Shown here one piece after another: positions 7,913 to 17,208 of a stretch of 32,100 bases of DNA (positions are counted from its first letter, which is position 1; every line of letters starts with the position of its first letter). The stretch lies in NCBI GenBank assembly GCA_012033205.1, contig JAAUSO010000073.1, forward strand, positions 1-32,100, written 5' to 3'. The DNA comes from Richelia sp. SL_2_1 (GTDB lineage: Bacteria > Cyanobacteriota > Cyanobacteriia > Cyanobacteriales > Nostocaceae). The translations under genes were made by a program, and so were the position numbers. The notes beneath the pieces are model-generated. The model did not search any database. It worked only from the letters and a program-made list of their open reading frames with translations, and had not been told where the DNA came from.

Positions 7913-9199
7913 ATGCATATAGCAGTAGTAGGGTTAAGCCACAAAACAGCCCCAGTCGAAATTCGAGAAAAACTTAGTATTCCCGAACCACAAACTGAAG
8001 GGGCGATCGCTCACCTGTTAAGCTATCCCAGTATTGAAGAAGTTACAGTTCTCAGCACTTGTAACCGCTTGGAAATTTATATCGTTACTCAAGAAAGCGA
8101 ACAAGGTATCAGAGAAGTAACTCAGTTTCTCTCAGAGCATAGCAAATTACCTGTAATATCTTTGAGACCTCATCTGTTTATGTTGCTACATGAAGATGCA
8201 GTGATGCATTTGATGCGAGTTTCAGCTGGTTTAGATAGCTTAGTACTCGGAGAAGGTCAAATTATGGCTCAGGTGAAAACCACTCATAAAATTGGTCAGC
8301 AATACAAAGGTATTAAAACAGTTCTCAATAAATTATTTAAACAAGCCATAACTGCTGGTAAGCGGGTACGTAGCGAAACTAGTATTGGAACTGGTGCAGT
8401 TTCCATCAGTTCCGCAGCGGTGGAACTAGCCCAGATGAAAGTCCAAAATTTAGCCGCAGTTCGAGTCGCGATCGTTGGTGCTGGGAAAATGTCGCGTTTA
8501 CTAGTACAACATCTGGTTTCAAAAGGTGCGGGAGAAATTTGTATTCTCAATCGTTCCATAGCAAGAGCAGAGGAATTAGCAAAGCAATTTAGCGCTTGTA
8601 ACATCCAGATTGAAACTCTGGACAAAATGATGCAAGTAATTAATGCCAGTGATTTAATATTTACAAGTACTTCGGCAACAGAACCAATACTTGACCGCAG
8701 TAAATTAGAATTAATTTTAGAACCTACTCGTCCTTTGATGTTGTTTGACATTTCCGTACCGCGCAACGTTCATGCAAATGTCAACGAGCTAAACAACGTA
8801 CAAGCATTTAATGTAGACGATTTGAAAGCTGTAGTCGCACAAAATCAAGAAAGCCGTCGTCAAATGGCTCAGGAAGCTGTATCTATCTTGGAACAAGAAG
8901 TAGAAGCTTTTGATATCTGGTGGCGCAGTCTCGAAACAGTTTCCACAATTAGTTCTTTGCGAAACAAAATTGAAACTATTCGCGAACAAGAATTAGAGAA
9001 AGCTTTATCGAGGTTGGGTTCGGAATTCGGCGAAAAACATCAAGAAGTCATCGAAGCCCTAACGCGAGGAATAGTTAATAAAATATTACACGACCCAATG
9101 GTACAGTTGAGAGCGCAGCAAGATGTAGAAGCGAGACGACACTGTATGCAAACACTACAAAAATTGTTCAATTTGGATGCAGAAGAACAATATAGTTAG
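7913..9199 (+). CDS. hemA: Glutamyl-tRNA reductase
   Basis: This 428-residue protein has the family length. The N-terminal catalytic domain has [13 protein letters not shown] at 7-19 and the nucleophile C50 in STCNRLEIY. The middle segment [17 protein letters not shown] and the Rossmann motif [10 protein letters not shown] (about 185-194) bind NADPH. The C-terminal helical dimerisation domain includes [15 protein letters not shown]. It reduces glutamyl-tRNA(Glu) to glutamate-1-semialdehyde, the committed step of heme, chlorophyll and phycobilin synthesis. A tRNA-Glu gene, encoding the carrier it uses, lies at 20908. There is STRR sequence on both sides of the gene. Confidence 0.97.
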   Translation: MHIAVVGLSHKTAPVEIREKLSIPEPQTEGAIAHLLSYPSIEEVTVLSTCNRLEIYIVTQESEQGIREVTQFLSEHSKLPVISLRPHLFMLLHEDAVMHLMRVSAGLDSLVLGEGQIMAQVKTTHKIGQQYKGIKTVLNKLFKQAITAGKRVRSETSIGTGAVSISSAAVELAQMKVQNLAAVRVAIVGAGKMSRLLVQHLVSKGAGEICILNRSIARAEELAKQFSACNIQIETLDKMMQVINASDLIFTSTSATEPILDRSKLELILEPTRPLMLFDISVPRNVHANVNELNNVQAFNVDDLKAVVAQNQESRRQMAQEAVSILEQEVEAFDIWWRSLETVSTISSLRNKIETIREQELEKALSRLGSEFGEKHQEVIEALTRGIVNKILHDPMVQLRAQQDVEARRHCMQTLQKLFNLDAEEQYS

Positions 9200-9245
9200 A
9201 TTGGGAATTGGGAATTGGTAATTGGGAATTGGTAATTGATAATTG
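9200..9245. repeat. STRR tract, TTGGGAA/TTGGTAA
   Basis: Six or so imperfect TTGGGAA-type heptamers begin immediately after the hemA stop codon. Confidence 0.7.
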
Positions 9246-9320
9246 AAGTATATCGGTGTAGCCGGTGAAAACTCCATGGTTATTAATTCTTTTACCCATC
9301 CCCCCAGCTCCCCATCCCTT

Positions 9321-9992
9321 CTAAACTTCCGCCCATTTCCGCAATAAATTTGCATAGCTTTTGCTAATTAAGTCAAACTCTGGTGTTTTACCATGTTTTT
9401 GAAAGATGATTTGTTTGGCTGTATCTAGATCGAATAAGATTTCCCGTTCACCTGGTTCACGGACAAAGCTTTGTACCCAACTAACTGCTGCTAAACGTTT
9501 ACCTTCAACTACTGTTTCTACTCGATGTAGGGTAGTAGAAGGATATACAATTGCCGAACCTGCTTCTAATTTAAAAGCTTGTTCTCCTAAACTTGTGTCA
9601 ATAACTAATTCTCCTCCTTTATAACTTGAGGGAGAATTGAGAAATAAGGTAAATGACACATCGGAACGTATGGGATTTTCTAAACCCATTATGGCGTTAT
9701 CAGTATGAGAACCGTAGTACATTCCCTGTGAATAACTGCTAAAAATGATCGGACGGATAACTTTTGGTTTGATTGCTGATTCAAATAACCTGTTGCGTCT
9801 GAGGGCTTTAACTACAATAGTTCTCAAATCCTCACCAACCTCAGCACTATTTGATAATTGAGTATTATTTTTAACTGTTTTTGCAAACCATCCTGCTGTC
9901 AGTTTGCCGTCAACAAACTCCGCATCTTGAAGTTTGGCAGTAATTATGTCTAATTCTTCTGCTGTCAGGACATTTTCTATAATAAAAATCAT
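9321..9992 (-). CDS. PKHD-type Fe(II)/2-oxoglutarate-dependent dioxygenase (PiuC/YbiX-like)
   Basis: The 223 residues match the length of PKHD-type hydroxylases. The iron ligands are H96 and D98 in GSHTDNA and H156 in TLHRVETV. R166 in VEGKR is placed to bind 2-oxoglutarate. The double-stranded beta-helix core covers about residues 78-178. Family members are often linked to iron uptake, but no siderophore gene is nearby, so the substrate is unknown. It is convergent with hemA across a short repeat-rich spacer. The start ATG at 9992 is the only sensible one (MIFIIENVLTAEELDII). Confidence 0.92.
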   Translation of the reverse strand: MIFIIENVLTAEELDIITAKLQDAEFVDGKLTAGWFAKTVKNNTQLSNSAEVGEDLRTIVVKALRRNRLFESAIKPKVIRPIIFSSYSQGMYYGSHTDNAIMGLENPIRSDVSFTLFLNSPSSYKGGELVIDTSLGEQAFKLEAGSAIVYPSTTLHRVETVVEGKRLAAVSWVQSFVREPGEREILFDLDTAKQIIFQKHGKTPEFDLISKSYANLLRKWAEV

Positions 9993-10019
9993 ATTTAAGG
10001 TTAAATGTCAAAGCTTAAC

Positions 10020-10093
10020 TATAGCGGTAACCACAATTGTTAGGACATTTCTCTATAAAATATGATGTCCTAACCAATATGACCATTGCTATA
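10020..10093. repeat. Imperfect 74-bp inverted repeat
   Basis: Arms of 29 nt beginning TATAGCGGT and ending ATTGCTATA match at 21 of 29 positions. The inner ten bases, GTTAGGACAT and ATGTCCTAAC, pair perfectly around a 16-nt loop. It lies upstream of the dioxygenase start and downstream of the lipoprotein terminator. It is probably a small palindromic repeat or MITE remnant. Confidence 0.65.
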
Positions 10094-10119
10094 ACAACTA
10101 ACCATTAACTATGAAAATT

Positions 10120-10159
10120 TGGGCAAGATCAAAGCGGTTTGTAACCGTTCTCTTGCCCA
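10120..10159 (-). terminator. Stem-loop terminator downstream of the PEAT-repeat lipoprotein
   Basis: TGGGCAAGA and TCTTGCCCA form a 9-bp outer stem, and CGGTT/AACCG pair inside. On the minus strand the stem is followed by AAATTTTCATAG, a modest U tract. It lies 65 bp after the stop of the minus-strand gene at 10225. Confidence 0.65.
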
Positions 10160-10224
10160 TTAGTTAATCTACTGTAAAAGTAGTGTTATTGGCTGTCAGA
10201 TTATTCTTAGCTACCTGCACCACC

Positions 10225-10509
10225 TCACGGGGTTTTAGTAGCTTCTGGTGTAGCTTCTGGTGTAGCTTCTGGTGTAGCTTCTGGTGTAGTTTGTTCAACT
10301 CCGGGGGTGGCTCCACCTTCACCACCTTCACCACCTTCACCAGCTTCTGGGGTTTCAGTAGCACCAGGTGTAGCTTCTGGAGTAGTTTGTTCAACTCCGG
10401 GGGTAGCTTCAGTACCTTCTCCACCTTCAGGAGCTTCATTTGCAGCACAAGCAGTGACGCTAGCAGCCATACCTAATGCAAGAAATAAAGCAATTGTTTT
10501 TGAACGCAT
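10225..10509 (-). CDS. Small lipoprotein with PEAT repeats
   Basis: ATG 10509 gives 94 residues and has a strong GAGGAG ribosome binding site; an in-frame start at 10563 lacks this. MRSKTIALFLALGMAASVTAC is a lipoprotein signal with lipobox VTAC and lipidated C21. The mature part is entirely low complexity: Gly-Glu runs (GEGGEGGEGG), two copies of TPGVEQTTPEATP, and four PEAT units near the C-terminus. It is therefore acidic, disordered and probably membrane-tethered in the periplasm. The four PEAT units correspond to a perfect 12-bp tandem repeat at 10238-10285. No function is assigned. Confidence 0.75.
   Translation of the reverse strand: MRSKTIALFLALGMAASVTACAANEAPEGGEGTEATPGVEQTTPEATPGATETPEAGEGGEGGEGGATPGVEQTTPEATPEATPEATPEATKTP
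10238..10285. repeat. Four 12-bp tandem repeats encoding PEAT
   Basis: GTAGCTTCTGGT is repeated four times without change in the + strand. A 35-bp segment beginning with the fourth copy (10274-10308) is repeated almost exactly at 10370-10404, giving the two TPGVEQTTPEATP blocks. Confidence 0.9.
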
Positions 10510-10944
10510 TTCCACACTCCTCACTTTAATTAAGTTGTTAAGTAGTTTGTTAATCCACAGCACCTAAAAATCTCGATACTTATGGAATATAAGTCGAGAA
10601 CAAACGCTTCTTAGATTGAAAGCTAATTGCAGGTAATTCTAACTTGTATTTGTAATTATAAGCAAGAAGTTTAGACTACAAGATTGGTTACAAAGCAAGT
10701 TGTCTGTGATATATATAATTTTTATTATCGATTATCGAGTAATATATATATTTCAGATAATTAATACTTATTAATTTTTCTATACTTGATTTTCCGGTCA
10801 TTAATAAAAGGTCAAAATAGAAATAATCGTGACAAGAAAAAATCTGAGCTATTGTACACCTGAATCCTCTGCTTCAGATATGATTAATGTAATAATCGAA
10901 ATCATATCTAATTTCAACTACATCCGTGGAAATATAGTTTATTC
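10510..10944. promoter_or_regulatory. AT-rich intergenic region with a 10-bp-arm hairpin before the UPF0182 gene
   Basis: This 435-bp divergent spacer has no credible ORF. It contains long AT runs (about 10710-10760). At 10876-10909 there is a perfect inverted repeat, AGATATGATT and AATCATATCT, with a 14-nt loop, ending 35 bp before the GTG/ATG start of the downstream gene. The hairpin could be an operator or a 5' UTR structure. No promoter can be fixed with confidence. Confidence 0.4.
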
Positions 10945-13941
10945 GTGATGCAAATAGCTAATTTTATTTTTCAAAAAAGTTATCGAATCATTTTGCTATT
11001 GTTGGGTTTTTGGTTAATGTTTGATTTAGCCTCTCACCTAGTAGCAGAATTGATTTGGTTTGATAAAGTTGAGTATTTATCAGAGTTTATATTACGCTTA
11101 ATAACGCAGTTAGGATTATGGGCGATCGCCTTTTTTACTTCAGGGTGTTTTTTGCTGGGTAATTTGATTATAGCAAGGAAGTTTCAGCATCCTAAACAAC
11201 CATACGAAAATCAAGAAATAATTAATAAACAAAAAGGAAATTTTTTCAATTCTCCTAATTTTAGAAAAACCCCTAGTTCTTCCCTATATTCTTATGGATT
11301 GAAGTTGCGTTGGCTTTTACCGACGATTTTCGGATTAAGTGTTTTAGTCGGAACGATAGTAGTTTTTTACAGTCAGCAAGTTTTAAATATTTGGTATCCT
11401 CAATTAAAATTACCTTCGGAATTGCTGCAATTTCCCTCTTGGTTGCAGTTAACTTTAAATATGTTCGGGTTACGGCAACTTGTAATCTCAATTTTACAAT
11501 TCACAGTAGTACTGATTTTAACTGCTGCAATTTTTATTAGTTATGAATTTTGGATAAGAGCGCTTTCGGTATTTGTGAGTTCACTTTTAGGTTTTTTAAT
11601 ATCGGCACGGTGGATAAATGTTTTAGAATACTTTCAGGCTAATAGCTTTAATGTTAGTGAACCGTTATTTAATCGCGATATTAGCTTTTATGTTTTTTCC
11701 TTGCCAATTTGGGAACTTCTACAATTTTGGTTATTAGGACTATTTTTATTGGGTATAGCTGCGGTAGCATTGATTTATTTACGCTCTGCAAATAGTTTAA
11801 GTGAAGGTAAATTTCCCGGTTTTACCGTACAGCAAAGAATGCATCTCAACGGTTTGGGTTGCTTGGTAATGTTAGCTATAGCTTTACGTTACTGGTTATT
11901 ACGGTATCAACTTTTATATTCCAAATTAGGAGTAAACTACGGCGCTAGCTATACAGATGTGAACGTATTGCTACCTATTTATACTATCTTAAGCATTTTA
12001 GCTATCGGGATTGCAGCTTACCTGATGCTGCGGACTTTAACTTTATCTAAAAGAAGAAAATATACTTTAAAACGTACACCTTATCCACCTCAATTAGTTT
12101 ACGTATCGGCATTCTTTCTTGTAGTCGCAACTGTTGCTGTGAGTTTACTACCTACAGTAGTACAAAAATTAGTCGTACAGCCAAACGAAATCACCCGCGA
12201 AAAGCCTTACATAGAACGTACAATCAAACTTACCCGCCAAGCATTTAATTTAAATAGTATCGATGCAACCACTTTTAATCCTCAAAATAATCTTACAGCA
12301 TCTGACTTACAAAAAAATGACCTAACCATTGACAATATTCGTTTGTGGGATACACGTCCACTTTTACAAAGTAACCGTCAATTACAACAAATTCGACCTT
12401 ATTATAAGTTCCCAGATGCAGATATTGACCGTTACACTCTCAAACGCAGTCTTAATTCCCAAGCTTCTTTTAAACAACAAACTATCATTGCAGCCAGAGA
12501 ATTGGATTACAACGACGTTCCCGATGCAGCCAAAACTTGGGTAAACAAACATTTAGTTTATACTCATGGCTACGGGTTTACTCTGAGTCCAGTAAACCAA
12601 GTCGCTCCCGGTGGATTACCTTACTATTACGTTAAAGATATTGGTGTTGAAAATTCGGGAAATCAAGGTTCTTTATCCATATCAAATGCAGAAATTCGTG
12701 CCAGTATTCCGATTGGGAATCCGCGAATTTATTATGGAGAACTTACCAATACCTATGTAATGACGAGAACAAAAACTCAAGAGTTTGATTATCCTAGTGG
12801 AAATGCCAACGAATTTAATGTTTATGATGGAAGCGGTGGAATTCCTATTGGCTCACCTTTACGACGCTTGCTGTTTGCACAGTATCTTAAAGATTGGCAG
12901 ATGTTACTAACCCGCAATTTTAAGCCAGAAACTAAGGTACTTTTTCGCCGTAATATCAGAGAAAGAATACGTAGAATAGCTCCTTTTTTACGTTTTGATC
13001 GCGATCCTTATTTAGTCGCAGCAGATGGTAAAGGAACAACTATCGACGGTCAACCAACATATCTTTATTGGATAATTGATGCTTACACTACCAGTAACCA
13101 CTATCCTTATTCTGACCCCGGTAAAAATCAATTTAATTATATTCGCAATTCAGTCAAAATAGTTGTTGATGCTTACAACGGTGATGTGAATTTTTACATT
13201 GCCGACTCTACAGACCCAATTATTAATACATTACAGGCTATCTTCCCATCAATGTTCAAACCTCTATCGGAAATGCCTGTAACTCTTCGTAGTCATATTC
13301 GCTACCCATTAGACTACTTTAGCATTCAATCGGAACGCTTGCTTGCTTATCATATGACCGACTCCCAGGTATTTTATAACCGAGAAGATTTATGGCAGAT
13401 TCCCACAGAAACTTACGGTACAGAACAGCAGCAGGTACAGCCCTATTATTTAATCACAAAACTGCCTACCGCTCAAAATGAAGAATTTATTTTACTACTT
13501 CCTTTTACTCCCACCCAACGACGAAACTTAATTGCTTGGTTAGCTGCGCGTTCTGATGGTAGCCAATATGGTAGATTGTTACTTTACGAATTCCCCAAAC
13601 AAGAATTAGTTTACGGGCCGCAGCAAATAGAAGCTTTAATTAACCAAAATCCGGAAATCTCTCAACAGATTACCTTATGGAATCGTGAAGGTTCACGGGT
13701 AATTCAAGGTAATTTATTAGTCATACCCATCGAACAATCACTTCTTTACGTTGAACCACTGTATTTGGAAGCCGAGGAAAATAGTTTACCGACTTTAGTT
13801 CGGGTAATTGTTGCTTACGATAACCAAATTGTCATGGAAGAAACTTTAGAAGAGGCTTTAGGCGCGATTTTCGACGTAACCGAAATTAAAACCCCTGTTT
13901 TTACTCCCGAAGCAATACCACAACTACCCGTACCAGAATAA
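10945..13941 (+). CDS. UPF0182 family multi-pass membrane protein
   Basis: This 998-residue protein has the length and layout of the UPF0182 family. About seven hydrophobic segments lie in residues 1-400, including one at about 11-35, one near 130-150 and one at about 385-410. A large soluble C-terminal part of roughly 590 residues follows, with motifs such as NLTASDLQKNDLTIDNIRLWD and VKIVVDAYNGDVNFYIAD. The family is widespread in cyanobacteria and actinobacteria and its function is unknown. GTG 10945 and ATG 10948 are adjacent alternative starts. A perfect hairpin ends 35 bp upstream. Confidence 0.93.
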   Translation: MMQIANFIFQKSYRIILLLLGFWLMFDLASHLVAELIWFDKVEYLSEFILRLITQLGLWAIAFFTSGCFLLGNLIIARKFQHPKQPYENQEIINKQKGNFFNSPNFRKTPSSSLYSYGLKLRWLLPTIFGLSVLVGTIVVFYSQQVLNIWYPQLKLPSELLQFPSWLQLTLNMFGLRQLVISILQFTVVLILTAAIFISYEFWIRALSVFVSSLLGFLISARWINVLEYFQANSFNVSEPLFNRDISFYVFSLPIWELLQFWLLGLFLLGIAAVALIYLRSANSLSEGKFPGFTVQQRMHLNGLGCLVMLAIALRYWLLRYQLLYSKLGVNYGASYTDVNVLLPIYTILSILAIGIAAYLMLRTLTLSKRRKYTLKRTPYPPQLVYVSAFFLVVATVAVSLLPTVVQKLVVQPNEITREKPYIERTIKLTRQAFNLNSIDATTFNPQNNLTASDLQKNDLTIDNIRLWDTRPLLQSNRQLQQIRPYYKFPDADIDRYTLKRSLNSQASFKQQTIIAARELDYNDVPDAAKTWVNKHLVYTHGYGFTLSPVNQVAPGGLPYYYVKDIGVENSGNQGSLSISNAEIRASIPIGNPRIYYGELTNTYVMTRTKTQEFDYPSGNANEFNVYDGSGGIPIGSPLRRLLFAQYLKDWQMLLTRNFKPETKVLFRRNIRERIRRIAPFLRFDRDPYLVAADGKGTTIDGQPTYLYWIIDAYTTSNHYPYSDPGKNQFNYIRNSVKIVVDAYNGDVNFYIADSTDPIINTLQAIFPSMFKPLSEMPVTLRSHIRYPLDYFSIQSERLLAYHMTDSQVFYNREDLWQIPTETYGTEQQQVQPYYLITKLPTAQNEEFILLLPFTPTQRRNLIAWLAARSDGSQYGRLLLYEFPKQELVYGPQQIEALINQNPEISQQITLWNREGSRVIQGNLLVIPIEQSLLYVEPLYLEAEENSLPTLVRVIVAYDNQIVMEETLEEALGAIFDVTEIKTPVFTPEAIPQLPVPE

Positions 13942-14005
13942 ATCAAGCAGCACATTTAATTCAAATTGCACTCTTCATTGACCAATAATTTACAAAAATT
14001 TTTAT

Positions 14006-14024
14006 ATATGACAAGTTGTCATAT
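14006..14024. promoter_or_regulatory. Perfect 19-bp dyad in the petE promoter region
   Basis: ATATGACAA and TTGTCATAT are perfect 9-bp arms around one central base, ending 63 bp before the petE ATG. The dyad probably overlaps the -35 region: ATGACA (14008) lies 18 bp upstream of a possible -10 TAATTT (14032). TAGAAT at 14042 is an alternative -10. Its position and symmetry suggest a homodimeric repressor site. In Synechocystis petE is controlled by the BlaI-type regulator PetR in response to copper. That this dyad is a PetR-like site is inference. Confidence 0.6.
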
Positions 14025-14087
14025 TTGGACGTAATTTTATTTAGAATGGAAGAAAGATAAATTTTAGACTGTTATTGGGAGAAAGCA

Positions 14088-14507
14088 ATGAGATTGATTG
14101 CGTCCACTTTAAGACGTTTGGGTTTAGCGGCGTTGAGTATGTTGTTAATTGTCAGCAGCTTCGCGGCTTTTGCTCCTAGCGCTGCGGCTGAAACATATAC
14201 CGTTAAATTAGGTAGCGATAAAGGAATGTTGGCATTTGAACCAGCTAAGTTATCAGTTCAACCCGGTGATACCATTAAATGGGTGAACAATAAAGTTCCT
14301 CCACATAACGTGGTATTTGATGCTGCTCAAAACCCTGGGAAAAGTGCCGACTTAGCTAAAAGCTTATCTCACAAGCAGTTAGTAATGAGTCCAGGACAAG
14401 AATTCACAACCACCATTCCAGCAGATGCACCTGCTGGCGAGTATACTTTCTACTGCGAACCTCACCGTGGTGCTGGTATGGTTGGCAAAGTTATTGTCGA
14501 AGGCTAA
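14088..14507 (+). CDS. petE: Plastocyanin
   Basis: The precursor has 139 residues. A Sec/Tat-like signal ([19 protein letters not shown]) cleaves after AAA (residue 34), leaving a 105-residue mature protein starting ETYTVKLGS. The type 1 copper ligands are all present: H73 in PPHNVVFD, C123 and H126 in [10 protein letters not shown], and M131. Plastocyanin carries electrons in the thylakoid lumen from cytochrome f to photosystem I or cytochrome oxidase. GGGAGAAAG precedes the ATG as ribosome binding site. A 19-bp dyad lies upstream and an inverted repeat (14558-14622) downstream. Confidence 0.98.
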   Translation: MRLIASTLRRLGLAALSMLLIVSSFAAFAPSAAAETYTVKLGSDKGMLAFEPAKLSVQPGDTIKWVNNKVPPHNVVFDAAQNPGKSADLAKSLSHKQLVMSPGQEFTTTIPADAPAGEYTFYCEPHRGAGMVGKVIVEG

Positions 14508-14557
14508 TAATTAATTAATTATTAACTCAAAGGTTTAATCTGTCAGAAGTTCGGTTG

Positions 14558-14622
14558 AGAAGTCGGGTTTTGATAAAAATTTGTCTAATCTTACAGATAC
14601 TTATGTTAAAAACCCGACTTCT
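14558..14622. repeat. Inverted repeat GAAGTCGGGTTTT, copy 1 (possible petE terminator)
   Basis: AGAAGTCGGGTTTT and AAAACCCGACTTCT are perfect 14-bp arms separated by 37 nt, about 50 bp after the petE stop. A second element with the same arms and the same 37-nt spacing lies at 31281-31343. It may act as a terminator here, but the absence of a following T tract and the second copy favour a dispersed repeat. Confidence 0.7.
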
Positions 14623-14684
14623 ATTACGAACTAAAGTTAAATTAGTTAGCGCTTATTTTTATTTTTATCTACTTTGACAAAAAT

Positions 14685-14716
14685 GTAGAGACGGGGCGTA
14701 TTGCTACGTCTTTTAC
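14685..14716. repeat. Dispersed palindrome, GAGACGT family, copy 2
   Basis: GTAGAGACGGGGCGTATTGC continues into TACGTCTTTTAC, a diverged hairpin of the same family as 7731-7759 and 31362-31387. It lies just after the 3' end of the TonB-like gene on the minus strand and could also serve it as a terminator. Confidence 0.55.
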
Positions 14717-14745
14717 TACAACCATTAAAACGATCGCTACTTTAC

Positions 14746-16503
14746 TTACTTAGAATCGGATCTTTGTTCCTTAACTTCACGTAACCGCTGGATTAGCTTT
14801 TTAGCTGAGTTCGATGCTTTTGGGGAATTTTCTTCTGAAACAGAATCGTCTTTACCATTTACAAGTCGATTTGCAAGTGATGGTTTAGAAGTAGCTTGCG
14901 GTGCAGGTTCTTTGATATTAACTCGTGCTTGGGGTGTAGGTTTAACTGGTACACTTGGTACTTGTTGATTATTTCTAAGTCGCACTTCTACCGCTGTTTG
15001 ATCATTATTCTCAGATGCTGAAGCCGGTTTGTTAGTTCTGATCTCAGCTTGGGGTTTAGATGTAACTGGTGCTGGAGTTACACCAGGAACCACTACAGCG
15101 CTGCGGTTCGGCTGTGCATCAACTTTAACCGGAACCGAACTTCTAGATATATTTTCAGGTTGAGATGGATTTTGATTTACTTGCACTTCACCATCTTTAG
15201 GTGAACGCAAACGATCAGCTAATTTGCCCTCAGGCTTAGAAAATTCCACGCTACGAGCAGTATCAGTCGCATCTGATTTAAAATCAAGGGTAAATGCGTA
15301 TACTTTGGCTTTGCCATTTCTACGGATGGGATTTTCTTTGAAATAATTACGGAAATAATTTCTAGTTTGTTTCTGAAGGTCTGAGGAAACTGAGCGATCA
15401 ACAAATTTTAAATAATCTGCTTTGCCTTCAGCATCAATAACTAAGGTACCCTCGATTTTACCTTCTTTTCCGGGCTTGGTTTTAATTACCTCAGAAATTG
15501 GCTGTTTAATTTCAGAGTTAGGATAGCGTTCCCTTACTTCTTCAAATTGTTTTGCTAGAGTAACCGTTCTTGTATCTTGAGGTGAAATATTTGTATTTTG
15601 ATTTGTGTTTTGATTTGTGTTTTCAGCCGCTGTTGATGGCTGATTTGGTAGTTCAATTCGTCTAGGACCAGACTGTTGTCCCCATTGCTGCAAACTTTGT
15701 CCTGCTAACGTTAAGTTATCACCTGGTTGCGGAATACTTCTGTTAACGGGTGCGATAAAGTCTTCAGGGTTAACTGCTCTTGGTTGAGTTACAGCCCCAT
15801 TAATATTCATATCCGGGTTAATTTGGGGATTAATAGCTACCATATCGTTACCCGATGTCGGAGGAAGCGGTGGTGGTGCTGGAATCCCAGCAAGTTCCGG
15901 GGGTAACGGTGCCGATTGTAGTGGAGGTATATCAGGTAAATTATTGTAAGACGAAGATGTTACCGGCGCTGTATTTCTTTTTCTAGACGCTAATGGTGCC
16001 GATTGTCCTAACTCGATGTTCTGGTTAAAACGACGATAAGACCCGTTAGATTTTGTTTTAACATTAAATGAGGAGTCAAAATTTGGCTGGGGAAGTATCG
16101 GTAAAGGCTGACTTTTTGGTAAAGACGAGATATTTGGATTAACCGATGACTCTGGCAAAGATGGTATTATCACCTTTGTGGAATCGGCACTAGGGGGTGT
16201 TGCATCTAAAGGAGTTGGCTGAACAGCAAAGTTAGGTAGAGGAATTGCAGATTGTAGGGGAACCTGGGGCAATGCTGAAACTTGAGGGCTATTATTTTGG
16301 GGCAACCTACTTTGTTCTGCTTCAGATAATTCCATTACCCCAACACTTTTCGGGGATGCGTTTTGGTTTACTTTAGAGTCAACAGGCATCAAAGGCAGGA
16401 TAAAAGCAATCGCACCATGAATACCGACAGATGCTATGGCTGCTATTCCAGCTGGTTGGCTTAAGAATTCGGGTATATTTTTGAGTACTGAGACGTAAGA
16501 CAT
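14746..16503 (-). CDS. TonB-like proline-rich membrane-anchored protein
   Basis: The protein has 585 residues. A single transmembrane segment (about 18-40) follows a short N-terminus, as in TonB. A long Pro/Ser/Asn-rich linker (about 45-310) includes PPPLPP and a small TNQN repeat. Residues 340-410 form a folded segment (GKIEGTLVIDAEGKADYLKF, then a helix and a VYAFTLDF strand) that resembles a divergent TonB C-terminal domain. Another disordered stretch ends in a basic coil (KLIQRLREVKEQR). This suggests an inner-membrane protein spanning the periplasm to couple energy to outer-membrane transport. The long tail after the domain is unlike classical TonB, so the role is tentative. No ExbB/ExbD genes are nearby. 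Confidence 0.65.
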   Translation of the reverse strand: MSYVSVLKNIPEFLSQPAGIAAIASVGIHGAIAFILPLMPVDSKVNQNASPKSVGVMELSEAEQSRLPQNNSPQVSALPQVPLQSAIPLPNFAVQPTPLDATPPSADSTKVIIPSLPESSVNPNISSLPKSQPLPILPQPNFDSSFNVKTKSNGSYRRFNQNIELGQSAPLASRKRNTAPVTSSSYNNLPDIPPLQSAPLPPELAGIPAPPPLPPTSGNDMVAINPQINPDMNINGAVTQPRAVNPEDFIAPVNRSIPQPGDNLTLAGQSLQQWGQQSGPRRIELPNQPSTAAENTNQNTNQNTNISPQDTRTVTLAKQFEEVRERYPNSEIKQPISEVIKTKPGKEGKIEGTLVIDAEGKADYLKFVDRSVSSDLQKQTRNYFRNYFKENPIRRNGKAKVYAFTLDFKSDATDTARSVEFSKPEGKLADRLRSPKDGEVQVNQNPSQPENISRSSVPVKVDAQPNRSAVVVPGVTPAPVTSKPQAEIRTNKPASASENNDQTAVEVRLRNNQQVPSVPVKPTPQARVNIKEPAPQATSKPSLANRLVNGKDDSVSEENSPKASNSAKKLIQRLREVKEQRSDSK

Positions 16504-17208
16504 GGCTATTATAGCTCACTTAGCTTGGTTGCGGTTGACTAGAAATTTAATCTATCTGGCAATGTTTTCAGGCAATAATAATGATTTGATTAAACTAACT
16601 CTATTAGATTTAGATGCGCTCCTCTATAAATCATAACTTCAAATCCGCAAGTCCCATCATAGTAGGACTGACAGTTGTACAAACAGTTAATCGCCGCATC
16701 AATGCAAAAGCATATTATAAATGAAAACTGATTGTACTCAGAAGTTGTGTTTTTTGATCGAGGACTTTGAAAATCATCACTTTTAAAACTGTATTTTTTT
16801 ACGGGAATCACTTAAGTAAATATATTACCACTCACGAAGAGTTATATATATTTTTGACAATTTATTAGCGAACTTCCGGAAGTTTTTGTGTTTCAACCAT
16901 TAGTTTTGATGACTGACCGATAAGTGATTGTCGTTCCCCTTGTGCTTAAAATTTCTTAAGTAAAATGGTTTGATAAACATTAATTTACCAATTTTCAGCC
17001 AAAACTGGAACGCTTTAAACTGTATTTGCAAAAATACTTTTCAAAAACTCAGGCTGAGATAATTTTAATTATAAGTTATCTTCATCCATTAACAATGCTT
17101 AGATAATACCAATTCTAGTCTTTACTTACGTATAAGTTATACATTATCTATACATTTACTTTTTTTTGGAAGTTTCATCAATTAAATTTACCTACTCAAA
17201 GCACCCAA
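16504..17208. other. 705-bp AT-rich intergenic region
   Basis: No convincing gene is seen; the longest open frame, 73 codons on the minus strand, is Cys/Tyr/Asn-rich and not protein-like. A perfect 14-bp palindrome AACTTCCGGAAGTT lies at 16871-16884 and is followed by TTTG. A small hairpin AGTCC/GGACT lies near 16649-16668. The promoters of the divergent TonB-like and hydrolase genes should be here. No RNA gene is recognised. Confidence 0.35.

Noticed and set aside
8296-8766. 156-codon minus-strand ORF inside hemA
   Set aside because: It is an antisense shadow of the well-supported hemA coding frame, with no family motif.
10183-10476. Long + strand open frame opposite the lipoprotein gene
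   Set aside because: Its product is a Ser/Phe/Trp/Cys repeat (FWCSFWCS) produced by reading the PEAT repeat antisense; it has no ribosome binding site or sensible domain.
16590-16811. 73-codon minus-strand ORF in the 16.5-17.2 kb spacer
   Set aside because: It is rich in Cys, Asn and Tyr with no motif and no clear ribosome binding site; AT-rich spacers easily give frames of this length.
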